Positions 1-6,469 are shown, counted from the first letter of the stretch. The stretch is DNA of 13,844 nucleotides from JBOFMT01 sp051658525 (GCA_051658525.1 JBOFMT010000044.1:1-13844); one strand, 5' to 3'. The notes: generated from the sequence alone by a model not told the origin. Numbers and translations are program-made.

Positions 1-1401
1 TACCAACTCATCCTTGTATCGCGTTTGAATCCATGCAACCAAGTCATCTTTTGCTGTTGGTTTATCTAATAAAAAATGACATCGTTGCAACGCTTGTTCC
101 TGCGCTTGCCATTTCGCTTCATATTGTGTTTGCAGCTCGCGAAGTTCTTTTTGATGTTGTTGGATGAGCACAACTTTTTCTTTGGTATGCAATGCTTTAT
201 GAATTTTCAATTTATCGACATCATCCCGTAACCCTTTGATTGTACCCATCAAGTCTTCTACTTGTTGTGCATAGTAACTCTTCCATTGATGTGAAGCTCG
301 TTCTTGCTCTACTTTTTTTAATGTTTTTGTAATGATTTTTTCTTGCAACGATGCAGCAAGTGCTTTCGCATCTGCAATCCAAAGCAAATCATGGTATTGT
401 ATGGCTTTATGCTTTGGATAGCACTGGATTCCATAACTTATACCTTGATATAAATTTAAATCACAACGAAGCAAGGTATTCGGCTGATATAAAGCTGGTG
501 TTTCCTGAAAACACTTAGGTGGGATAAAGTAGATATCCCCATAGTCAAAACTTTTTAAATCAGGAAACAATCGTCTGAAATTTTCTAATTGTCCAAAATT
601 CAAGCGATAGAACAAAGCATAGCCCCACATCCGTTTGGCAGCATCATCCATTGGATGTGCAGTAGTTAATATAGGAGCTGTAGAGGCGATGATATTTGCT
701 TCTAATGGCGAAAGCATTGTCGTAATGCTATGATTCGGTGTAGATAACACCATTTTCTTATCACTGTAGAGCACGATTGGCATTTGTCGTGTATCACTCT
801 CGAGTGTTTCTTTGAATTTTTCTAACCGCATCAAAGAATTGAGATGCATGGCGTGATCAAGAATAAAGACTTCATGTTTTAAACTTAGCAAAGAACCTGC
901 TACGATTTTTTTTATGAGATGGAGTCGATATACTTCACATGGCATTTTGGTATGTTCCGGTTCGATACAGTAGGTATTGAATCCACACTGTACCCCGTGT
1001 TTGGTAATTCGAAAGCTTACGTTGGTTTCAAATTGACGACCAGGTGTTGCTGGTCTTGCCTGTTGTTTCGCTCCAGCGCCACTTCCCAAATCTGGTTCAA
1101 TGAGTTGCATGGCAAATACACCTTGTTCCCAAACTACAATAACATCCAAATGATAGCTCTCTCGCATAGAAAAACTTGTGATGGAATGAGGGTGTACTTC
1201 CTGGTAGCGCTTAGGAGGAAGCACATCTAGTTGCGGTGGTAATAAGGAGCTAGCAAATCGCAAGCGCAACCATTCATAAGTTTCAAGAATTAAGATTTTA
1301 AAGATATCTTGGTCCATGAGTTGTTTATTTTCCGCCGTGGCATAGAGTTGGTAGGTCGGATAGCGGACGTTACGTTGAAGATGTAACGGTTTCCTACGCA
1401 T
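1..1401 (-). CDS. Uncharacterised coiled-coil protein, 3' end cut off by window
   Basis: I do not recognise this family. The frame is open for 467 codons from the ATG at 1401 to the window edge with no stop, so the C-terminus is missing. GAGG lies 8 nt before the start and overlaps the end of the upstream macro-like gene, whose stop is 14 nt away, so the two are almost certainly co-transcribed and translated in tandem. Residues 80-165 form a compact region of beta-strand-like stretches with motif-like elements: VVWEQG (89-94), IEPD (101-104), GRQFETN (121-127), GVQCGF (136-141), IEPE (146-149) and PCEVYR (154-159). Residues about 220-345 look globular. Residues about 347-445 are rich in K, E and Q with heptad spacing and no proline, a probable long coiled coil, followed by a tryptophan-containing segment (DDLVAWIQ, 452-459). 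There is no signal peptide or membrane segment, so it is probably cytoplasmic. Function unknown. Confidence 0.85.
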   Translation of the reverse strand, partial: MRRKPLHLQRNVRYPTYQLYATAENKQLMDQDIFKILILETYEWLRLRFASSLLPPQLDVLPPKRYQEVHPHSITSFSMRESYHLDVIVVWEQGVFAMQLIEPDLGSGAGAKQQARPATPGRQFETNVSFRITKHGVQCGFNTYCIEPEHTKMPCEVYRLHLIKKIVAGSLLSLKHEVFILDHAMHLNSLMRLEKFKETLESDTRQMPIVLYSDKKMVLSTPNHSITTMLSPLEANIIASTAPILTTAHPMDDAAKRMWGYALFYRLNFGQLENFRRLFPDLKSFDYGDIYFIPPKCFQETPALYQPNTLLRCDLNLYQGISYGIQCYPKHKAIQYHDLLWIADAKALAASLQEKIITKTLKKVEQERASHQWKSYYAQQVEDLMGTIKGLRDDVDKLKIHKALHTKEKVVLIQQHQKELRELQTQYEAKWQAQEQALQRCHFLLDKPTAKDDLVAWIQTRYKDELV

Positions 1402-1415
1402 GTTTCTTGCCTCTA

Positions 1416-1934
1416 TCATTGCTGTATCCAATGCTCAAATTGTGTTTGTAATCCTGCTCGTACCAGGGGGTCCCGTGATCCAATAAAGATCGCCTCCAAT
1501 TGCAGTGTTTGGGGTGATTCTAGCATCCAACGATGAAGATTTGTAAGAAACCGTGGTATCATCAGAGCCATGGGATAGATTGATTTTTTAGTATCCAAAC
1601 TAGTAATCGCAATGGTTTTCGCCTCTAAATTTTGCGTTGCTAGTATAGCTTGTTGCAGACAAGCTTCAATGGTTTCTCCATGCGTTTCATCGGTTTGCGC
1701 TAGTGGCGGATGTACAACAAACAACACCCCTTTCGCTGGAATTTTAGGCCACTGTGCTAAGTAGATTCCATAGGTCTGCATCGATAGAAGTTCTGCCTTG
1801 TGATGATAGTAGGCACTTGCCTCAATGGATGGATGGGCACAAATCGCATCCGATTCTTTTTGTAACATAATAATTGCTAAATCTACCTCTCGTTCTAATA
1901 CGGGTGGGGTGACAAAGGTAAGGGTTGGTTGCAT
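1416..1934 (-). CDS. Degenerate macro-domain-like protein
   Basis: A 172-residue soluble protein that most resembles a macro (Appr-1''-p/ADP-ribose-binding) domain in its second half. IPAKGVLFVVHPP (65-77) matches the core strand that reads roughly LPAKYVIHTVGP in macro domains. The stretch 87-122 (a helix, then KTIAITSLDTKKSIYP) matches the helix and the SIAFPAISTGIYGYP strand-loop. Residues 143-171 match the last strand and helix. The N-terminal ADP-ribose-binding segment (the NAAN and glycine-rich loops) is absent, and the ISTGIYG phosphate loop has become LDTKKSIY, so hydrolase activity is unlikely. This assignment is by eye from recalled family patterns. The start is backed by AAAGGAG 6 nt upstream. 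It is followed within 14 nt by the coiled-coil gene. A possible role is an ADP-ribose or nucleotide sensor or a purely structural partner; unproven. Confidence 0.85.
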   Translation of the reverse strand: MQPTLTFVTPPVLEREVDLAIIMLQKESDAICAHPSIEASAYYHHKAELLSMQTYGIYLAQWPKIPAKGVLFVVHPPLAQTDETHGETIEACLQQAILATQNLEAKTIAITSLDTKKSIYPMALMIPRFLTNLHRWMLESPQTLQLEAIFIGSRDPLVRAGLQTQFEHWIQQ

Positions 1935-2095
1935 AATCGACTCCTTTCTGATTATATTTTTATCTCATTGTAACCGATTTCATCATTTCTACAGTGTATC
2001 ATAACTTCTGAAAAAATTCCTTTCCTTGTCTACTTCTTGATGGAAATTGTACAAAAAAGTTTACAAGGCCATCATATTTCAACCAAATAGCTTCC
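1935..2095 (-). promoter_or_regulatory. Probable promoter region of the macro-like/coiled-coil operon
   Basis: This 160-nt gap lies between the terminator of the upstream gene and the macro-like gene, so a promoter is expected here. On the minus strand a perfect TATAAT lies at 1956-1951, but it is so close to the ribosome binding site that the leader would be only about a dozen bases. Other -10-like hexamers (TACAAT, TATGAT) lie further upstream. None has a convincing -35 partner at 16-18 nt, so I do not assign an exact promoter. Confidence 0.3.
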
Positions 2096-2120
2096 AAAAA
2101 AAACTAGGTTTTCCCCTAGT
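2096..2120 (-). terminator. Intrinsic terminator after the nucleosidase-like gene
   Basis: On the minus strand a 6-bp stem (ACTAGG/CCTAGT, arms 2120-2115 and 2108-2103) with a 6-nt GGAAAA loop is followed directly by a run of eight T (2103-2096). It ends transcription from the 2239-2802 gene about 120 nt after its stop and separates it from the macro-like operon. Confidence 0.75.
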
Positions 2121-2238
2121 CTTCGAGAAATAAAAACAGGCCACCCTTTGCTGCATATGCGTTACGGGTGTCTGATTTTGATTTTTTTCTATCTTTTTAT
2201 ACGTTCGTTTTTCCCTCTCCAACCTGTAACGCTATGAC
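2121..2238 (-). other. Structured 3' untranslated region, possible small RNA
   Basis: Non-coding stretch between the nucleosidase-like stop and its terminator. It contains two mutually exclusive long-range pairings. GCGTTACGGGT (2159-2169) is complementary to ACCTGTAACGC (2222-2232) with one G·U, closing a 52-nt pyrimidine-rich loop. Alternatively, CACCC (2142-2146) pairs with GGGTG (2166-2170) around a GCATATGC palindrome (2153-2160). Together with the adjoining terminator it could be a stable 3' RNA fragment. I recognise no known RNA family. Confidence 0.35.
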
Positions 2239-2802
2239 TTACAATGCCTCGCAAACTTGTAAAAGCAATTGTTGTAGCTTATCCGATTGTTTGGGCTGTG
2301 CGTAGAGTGCTAACATCGGAATATGATTGCTAGCGCACACTTGTGCTACGCCCAAACCACTCGTCTCAAATGCGATGTCCTCACTTGTTTGCAACTGTTC
2401 ATACATATGTTCTGGATTGCTTACAAGTGGTAAATAGGCAATACTCATACGGGTGGGGTGCACAAGTTGTTTTACCAATGCAATCAAAGAACGGTCCAGT
2501 GTGAAACTAACATTGAAGCGTGGATGATGAAGTTGTGTTGCTACAATGAGTTCACTTGCTTGGTTTGTCGATACCACATCGGATAAAAACAAGACGACAT
2601 CCAAGCGTTCATGGTCTAACAAGTATTGACAAAACATCGAGGTAGCAAGTGGATTGTCCTTTGTTTTCGATAGGATGAGCTGATGCTTATTTTGACTATA
2701 ATAAACATCATGGTGTAATAAGCGTTTCTTGCTTACGATGGTTTGTGTTTCTAAGATATGTGTAAGATCTAATGTTTCATTTACAAGAATTCCAAGTCGC
2801 AT
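2239..2802 (-). CDS. Degenerate MTA/SAH nucleosidase-like (nucleoside phosphorylase fold) protein
   Basis: The 187 residues align end to end, with deletions, to 5'-methylthioadenosine/S-adenosylhomocysteine nucleosidase (usually about 230 residues). MRLGILVNET replaces the N-terminal MKIGIIGAMEEE. LATSMFCQYLLDHERLDVVLF (52-72) follows the helix and strand before the TGSAGG loop. FETSGLGVAQVC (145-156) matches the VEMEGAAIAQVC signature, and IPMLALYA (161-168) the final core strand. The active site is gone: the ribose-binding second Glu of MEGA is Ser148, the catalytic Asp of the AISD motif aligns with Lys171, and SGIGK has become KTKDN. It is therefore probably a non-enzymatic binding or sensing protein, or a diverging relic. 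The start is supported by AAGGAG 8 nt upstream. It is monocistronic, ending at the 2096-2120 terminator. Homology is judged by eye. Confidence 0.88.
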   Translation of the reverse strand: MRLGILVNETLDLTHILETQTIVSKKRLLHHDVYYSQNKHQLILSKTKDNPLATSMFCQYLLDHERLDVVLFLSDVVSTNQASELIVATQLHHPRFNVSFTLDRSLIALVKQLVHPTRMSIAYLPLVSNPEHMYEQLQTSEDIAFETSGLGVAQVCASNHIPMLALYAQPKQSDKLQQLLLQVCEAL

Positions 2803-2840
2803 AACAACTTCTCCTTTTTCTTACGATCCCGTCTTCCCCT

Positions 2841-2849
2841 ATTAAAGCA
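2841..2849 (-). promoter_or_regulatory. Extended -10 promoter element of the nucleosidase-like gene
   Basis: On the minus strand TGC followed by TTTAAT forms an extended -10 (TGnTATAAT with one mismatch), with its start point expected about 30 nt before the ATG. No good -35 is visible, as is common for extended -10 promoters. Confidence 0.4.
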
Positions 2850-2916
2850 CATTATTCCTCTTCCTGCTATTGATATGATATTAGCTGAAGTTTTGATATT
2901 TTTTTTATGCAATCCA

Positions 2917-2945
2917 TAGGCACATGGTTTAAAATACGGTATAAT
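2917..2945 (+). promoter_or_regulatory. SigA-type promoter of the metallophosphoesterase gene
   Basis: TAGGCA (2917-2922) and a perfect TATAAT (2940-2945) are separated by 17 nt. The predicted start point lies just ahead of the AAAGGAG ribosome binding site at 2957-2963. Confidence 0.7.
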
Positions 2946-2970
2946 AGCACCCATACAAAGGAGTCTAACT

Positions 2971-3789
2971 ATGTTCTATCTTTTTATCTTCATTGTGGGG
3001 ATTGTAAGCTATCTTTCCTATAACAATCAACGGATTCAAGTTTCTAACTATAACTTGACATCATCTTCACCAAAACAAACACCACTTGTCATCGCCCATT
3101 TATCTGATTTACACAATGCAGCATTTGGTCGCGATCAAAAAAGACTTGTAACTAAGCTTTTAAAGAATCAACCAGATTTGATAGTCATTACAGGCGATTT
3201 GATTGATTCAAGACACCCAAATGTCACGCGAGCATTGGCTACCTTAACTCAATTACAGAAAATTGCCCCTACCTATTTTGTTTCTGGGAATCACGAGCAA
3301 CGCTTAAGCGGCTATATTCACATCCGTCAACAAATCAAAGCACTCGGTGTTATTGTCATGGATGATGTTGGCTTAGATATCACAATCAACGATCACGCCA
3401 TTGCCCTATTAGGACTGCAAGATCCAAGTTTTCTAGCTAGTAGTAATAAAGAGTTAATGCTGAAGGAGCGCGCTGCTACCCTGTTAAAACTCAAGGAGAA
3501 AACAAGTGCAGACTATACTATTTTATTGTCTCATCAACCCCAACTGCTAGAAGTCTACGAACGTGTAGCCGTTGATCTAGTTCTAAGTGGTCATGCCCAT
3601 GGAGGGCAATTTAGACTTAGTCAAAAACAAGGTTTATTTGCTCCAGGACAAGGTTTTTTCCCTCACTATACCAAAGGTGCTTACCCATTAGCTTATGGAA
3701 CCTTAATTGTAAGTGCAGGACTTGGCCCAAGTAGTATCCCCTTACGTGTACACAACCCACCGCATCTCAATATCATTGCAATTACATAA
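2971..3789 (+). CDS. YkuE/YaeI-like membrane-anchored metallophosphoesterase
   Basis: A calcineurin-like phosphoesterase of 272 residues. All dinuclear-metal motifs are present in order: DLH (Asp46, His48), GDLID (Asp76), GNHE (Asn107, His108), SHQP (His188) and GHAHGGQ (His208, His210). An uncleaved N-terminal hydrophobic helix (about residues 2-17) with no cleavage site should anchor it in the membrane. The order of motifs and the anchor place it with the YkuE/YaeI group, reported to act on phosphodiester or pyrophosphate bonds of lipid-type substrates; the substrate here cannot be told from sequence. AAAGGAG lies 7 nt before the ATG. It stands alone, converges with the Nudix gene, and shares a terminator with it. 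Confidence 0.93.
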   Translation: MFYLFIFIVGIVSYLSYNNQRIQVSNYNLTSSSPKQTPLVIAHLSDLHNAAFGRDQKRLVTKLLKNQPDLIVITGDLIDSRHPNVTRALATLTQLQKIAPTYFVSGNHEQRLSGYIHIRQQIKALGVIVMDDVGLDITINDHAIALLGLQDPSFLASSNKELMLKERAATLLKLKEKTSADYTILLSHQPQLLEVYERVAVDLVLSGHAHGGQFRLSQKQGLFAPGQGFFPHYTKGAYPLAYGTLIVSAGLGPSSIPLRVHNPPHLNIIAIT

Positions 3790-3829
3790 AAAAACATCAC
3801 CTTCCTTTTTATTCTTGGGTGATGTTTTT
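3787..3829. terminator. Bidirectional terminator between metallophosphoesterase and Nudix genes
   Basis: The stem ACATCACC (3794-3801) / GGTGATGT (3818-3825) is flanked by an A-tract on the left and TTTTT on the right, so it works on both strands. The stop of the plus-strand gene lies in the A-tract and the stop of the minus-strand gene (3809-3811) lies inside the loop. Confidence 0.85.
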
Positions 3830-4255
3830 ATTTGATTGTTTTAGCGCATAACGTTGTACTTGTAACAATAATAGGGTATCCGCTTGTTCTCTTGAAACCC
3901 ATACAAGTTGATGATCAGGCTCGGATGGCTGTTGCAATGCTCCCATGATACTACCCGTATAGAAGGCTCCGATTACTTGAATGTAATCGATGTAGGTTTC
4001 TGAGAAACGAAACTCTTGTGCTTCACATACAAAGCGTTCTACCTGAATACAAGCTCCAATTTCTTCCAAACATTCTCTAAGTAAGCACGTTTGATGATCC
4101 TCATTTGACTCTATTCCCCCACCAGGCAAAAAATAGCCAGTCGGTGTTTGTACAAGCGCAATATGGCCTTCTGAATTTTCGATAATAAGATAAGCACCCT
4201 TACGTTTACGATACGCAATACCCGCTAACTTTTCTCCAAATGTTGTAACTTCCAT
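3809..4255 (-). CDS. Nudix (MutT-like) hydrolase
   Basis: A 148-residue Nudix protein. It has an exact Nudix box GX5EX7REUXEEXGU that begins at the second Gly of PGGGIE (residue 46 from the chosen start), with RECLEEIGA as the metal-binding helix. Such enzymes cleave nucleoside-diphosphate-linked compounds; the substrate is not predictable here. The open frame extends six codons upstream to an ATG at 4273, but that ATG has no ribosome binding site and lies almost at the predicted transcription start. The ATG at 4255 has GAGG 8 nt upstream and is preferred. The gene is monocistronic and ends in the bidirectional terminator shared with the metallophosphoesterase gene. Confidence 0.9.
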   Translation of the reverse strand: MEVTTFGEKLAGIAYRKRKGAYLIIENSEGHIALVQTPTGYFLPGGGIESNEDHQTCLLRECLEEIGACIQVERFVCEAQEFRFSETYIDYIQVIGAFYTGSIMGALQQPSEPDHQLVWVSREQADTLLLLQVQRYALKQSNKNITQE

Positions 4256-4276
4256 GTTTCTTACCTCACTCATTCT

Positions 4277-4305
4277 AGTTTACCATAATCGCTAGTAGCA
4301 AACAA
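4277..4305 (-). promoter_or_regulatory. Probable promoter of the Nudix gene
   Basis: On the minus strand TTGTTT (4305-4300) and TAAACT (4282-4277) have exactly 17 nt between them. The start point would be near 4270, leaving a short leader that carries the GAGG of the chosen start. Confidence 0.45.
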
Positions 4306-4382
4306 CATGATGTGACTACGCTTAGAACTTGCGTTTTCATTAAAACTCCTTACTTTTTAACATGGATCATACAGGACAATTC

Positions 4383-4411
4383 TTTACTTTTTCACACAAA
4401 TACGCTATTAT
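4383..4411 (+). promoter_or_regulatory. Promoter of the DUF4870-like gene
   Basis: TTTACT (4383-4388) and TATTAT (4406-4411) are spaced by 17 nt. The transcript would start near 4418, just before an inverted repeat and the GGAGG at 4445-4449, agreeing with the start codon chosen at 4456. Confidence 0.55.
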
Positions 4412-4422
4412 TATCAACGTAT

Positions 4423-4440
4423 GTCATCGCTTGTGATGAC
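4423..4440 (+). repeat. Inverted repeat in the 5' leader of the DUF4870-like gene
   Basis: GTCATC (4423-4428) and GATGAC (4435-4440) are perfect inverted copies around a 6-nt centre. They sit between the predicted transcription start and the ribosome binding site, so they could be an operator or a translation-controlling hairpin. Confidence 0.45.
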
Positions 4441-4455
4441 GATTGGAGGAACATG

Positions 4456-4923
4456 ATGTTAACAAGAGAATCCTTTCCACATAAATCAAGTATTGCTGAT
4501 GTGGATGCAAATATTATTGTCTTAATTGCTTACCTAGCACCTGTAGTTTTATCTTGGGTACCAGGCGTACGTTATGCAGTTTGGGTATTACCACTCATCT
4601 TATTTTTTATTGAAGAGAAAAGTGACTTTGTTCGCTTTCATGCATTACAATCTTTGATTCTACATGCTATTTCTGCTTTGATTAGCTTTGTCTTTTCTTT
4701 CTTGGTTTATGGAATCATTTTAAACTTTATCCGTGCGTTTCAAATTAACTTTATCTATATGATCATTTCTGGTATTGTTTCGATTGTATCAAGTATCATT
4801 ACATTAGTATTGTTTATTGTGATTGTATTATGTGCTGTTTATGCGTTTGGATATCGAAGCTTTGAAGTTCCAGTCATTGCACCTTTGGCTCACATTTTAC
4901 AAACAAAATTTACAAAAAAATAA
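4456..4923 (+). CDS. DUF4870-like (Tic20-like) integral membrane protein
   Basis: A 155-residue membrane protein with about four hydrophobic segments (roughly residues 20-35, 38-53, 64-92, and a long stretch 97-131). It carries the hallmark of the DUF4870 family, a loop of the form EKSDFVRFHALQSL (54-67) between the second and third segments. Function is unknown for the family in bacteria. The open frame begins at 4312, but the region before 4453 holds a promoter and no coding-like features. GGAGG at 4445-4449 serves tandem ATGs at 4453 and 4456, and 4456 has the better 6-nt spacing. It is followed by the MATE leader, whose hairpin may also terminate this transcript. Confidence 0.85.
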   Translation: MLTRESFPHKSSIADVDANIIVLIAYLAPVVLSWVPGVRYAVWVLPLILFFIEEKSDFVRFHALQSLILHAISALISFVFSFLVYGIILNFIRAFQINFIYMIISGIVSIVSSIITLVLFIVIVLCAVYAFGYRSFEVPVIAPLAHILQTKFTKK

Positions 4924-4935
4924 TTTTTCACAAGA

Positions 4936-4964
4936 TTGACAAATCAAATCGTATCAAGGATAAT
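4936..4964 (+). promoter_or_regulatory. Strong SigA-type promoter of the MATE gene
   Basis: A perfect -35 TTGACA (4936-4941), 17-nt spacer and -10 GATAAT (4959-4964, 5 of 6) lie just after the DUF4870-like stop. The -10 is covered by the palindrome AGGATA-ATA-TATCCT (4957-4971), a possible operator. The predicted start point is near 4971. Confidence 0.75.
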
Positions 4965-4992
4965 ATATCCTGTCGTGTCATTTGAACATTAC

Positions 4993-5031
4993 GAGCAGTT
5001 GGGCAGCTTATTACCCATCTGCTCTTTTTTT
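4993..5031 (+). terminator. Intrinsic terminator inside the MATE gene leader (possible attenuator)
   Basis: GAGCAG-T-TGGG (4993-5003) pairs with CCCA-T-CTGCTC (5014-5024), ten base pairs with one T·T mismatch, followed by seven T (5025-5031). It ends only ten bases before the MATE ribosome binding site. It may terminate the upstream gene, but it also lies between the MATE promoter and the MATE start, so MATE expression must pass through it. Confidence 0.8.
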
Positions 5032-5053
5032 ATGAAATTTGAAAGGAACCCTT

Positions 5054-6445
5054 ATGTTAAAAAAAATCATACAAGACAAAGTGTTTTTATCCACTTTGCT
5101 AACGTTAGCCATTCCCATTACCTTACAAAACTTCATTACCTCATCACTAAACTTAGTCGATAACGTAATGATTGGTCGCCTTGGAGAAACTTCCATTGCT
5201 GCAGTTGGTCTTGCTAACCAATATTTCTTTGTTTTCTTACTTTGTATTGCTGGTATCAATGCCGGTGCAAATATCTTTATGGCTCAGTATTGGGGAAAAG
5301 ATGATGTACCTAGCATCAAAAAAATCCTGGGAATCGATTTGAGTGTTGGTTTGATTGCCTCGTTATTTTTTGGTGGTGTTGCCCTCTTCTTCCCTACGCA
5401 AATAATGTCCATCTTATCCAAAGATCCAGAAGTAATTGCACTTGGTGCTACCTATATGCGCATTGTTGCTTTTAGTGTGGTTTGTACCAATGTTACCCAA
5501 GGCTTTTCTTCCGGTCTTAGAAGCATCAACAAACCAATGGCTCCCATGTATGCCTCATTACTTGGGGTGTGTAGTAATGCCTTTTTAAACTGGATCTTTA
5601 TCTTTGGTAATCTTGGAGTTCCTGCTATGGGTGTTGCTGGTGCAGCGCTTGCTACAAGTATTGCTCGTGTGATTGAAATGAGCTATGTACTATGGGAAGT
5701 GTATGGTAAGCCTTGCTTAATCTCAAGTAGTTTAAAAGAACTTACTAGTTTCTCAATGCGTGATGTGAAAGCTTATTTCAATGTCTCAACTTCTGCTATT
5801 TTAAACGAACTTGTTTGGGCTTTGGGTATGACGGCATTTTCCATCGCTTATGCCATGATTTCAACAGAAGCCGTAGCAACGATGCAAATTGCCACTACGC
5901 TCAATAATATGTTTATGGTGTTATGTATTGGCTTAGGTGTTAGTTCATCGATTATGGTTGGGAATAAAATTGGTAGTAACGAAGAAAGTGTTGCAATCGA
6001 TTACGGTAAAAAGTTTGCTTTTTTATCTCCTATTTTAGGTATAATTTTCGGCGCATTGATCTGGATTAGTGCTCCTGCTATCGTTTCTATCTTCAATGTT
6101 TCAAGTACAACCATCGATGCAACCATTACCGTACTGCGAATTATGGCGCTCTTTGCTCCATTGCGTTTCTTTACATGTGTTATGATCATCGGTATTTTCC
6201 GTGGTGGTGGAGATACGTTATATACGATGTTACTACAACTTGGTACCATTTGGTTATACGCCGTACCGCTCGCCTTTATTGCTGCTGCTGTGTTGAACTT
6301 CTCAGTAACCACAGTTTTCTTCTTAATTTGTACAGAAGAAATCGTGAAAATCGGGTTTATCTTCCAGCGTAACCGCAGTGGAAAATGGCTACACAACGTT
6401 GTAAATGAACCTACTCTTACTCCTGATTTAGCCTATGAAGCATAA
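5054..6445 (+). CDS. MATE family multidrug/cation efflux transporter
   Basis: A 463-residue polytopic protein with the usual MATE length and about twelve hydrophobic helices in two homologous halves. Typical motifs are VDNVMIGRLG (35-44) after the first helix, GANIFMAQYWG (71-81) after the second, and GVAGAALATSIAR (193-205) in the sixth-helix region. MATE pumps export organic cations, drugs or metabolites using a Na+ or H+ gradient; the substrate cannot be inferred. The frame is open back to a TTG at 5039, but GAAAGGAA (5041-5048) clearly serves the ATG at 5054. A strong promoter, a -10 palindrome and a leader terminator precede it, suggesting inducible expression. It ends in a bidirectional terminator facing the next gene. 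Confidence 0.93.
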   Translation: MLKKIIQDKVFLSTLLTLAIPITLQNFITSSLNLVDNVMIGRLGETSIAAVGLANQYFFVFLLCIAGINAGANIFMAQYWGKDDVPSIKKILGIDLSVGLIASLFFGGVALFFPTQIMSILSKDPEVIALGATYMRIVAFSVVCTNVTQGFSSGLRSINKPMAPMYASLLGVCSNAFLNWIFIFGNLGVPAMGVAGAALATSIARVIEMSYVLWEVYGKPCLISSSLKELTSFSMRDVKAYFNVSTSAILNELVWALGMTAFSIAYAMISTEAVATMQIATTLNNMFMVLCIGLGVSSSIMVGNKIGSNEESVAIDYGKKFAFLSPILGIIFGALIWISAPAIVSIFNVSSTTIDATITVLRIMALFAPLRFFTCVMIIGIFRGGGDTLYTMLLQLGTIWLYAVPLAFIAAAVLNFSVTTVFFLICTEEIVKIGFIFQRNRSGKWLHNVVNEPTLTPDLAYEA

Positions 6446-6469
6446 AAGATCTCTTGCGAGATCTTTTTT
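6444..6469. terminator. Bidirectional terminator between the MATE gene and the secreted-protein gene
   Basis: The arms AAAAGATCTC (6444-6453) and GAGATCTTTT (6458-6467) form a 10-bp stem with a 4-nt loop, with six T on the plus strand and four T on the minus strand. The MATE stop codon overlaps the left arm and the stop of the minus-strand gene overlaps the T-tract. Confidence 0.85.

Noticed and set aside
919..1230. Open frame of 103 codons on the plus strand
   Set aside because: It lies antisense inside the minus-strand coiled-coil gene, whose frame is open for 467 codons with a good ribosome binding site. The plus-strand frame has no ribosome binding site and no family-like sequence.
4312..4455. 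Extra 48 N-terminal codons for the DUF4870-like protein
   Set aside because: This stretch holds the promoter and an inverted repeat, has no ribosome binding site at 4312, and GGAGG supports the start at 4456.
4965..5053. Guanidine or other known riboswitch in the MATE leader
   Set aside because: An ACGA tetramer is present but not in a hairpin loop, there are no paired ACGR loops, and the leader is too short for the large ykkC RNA.
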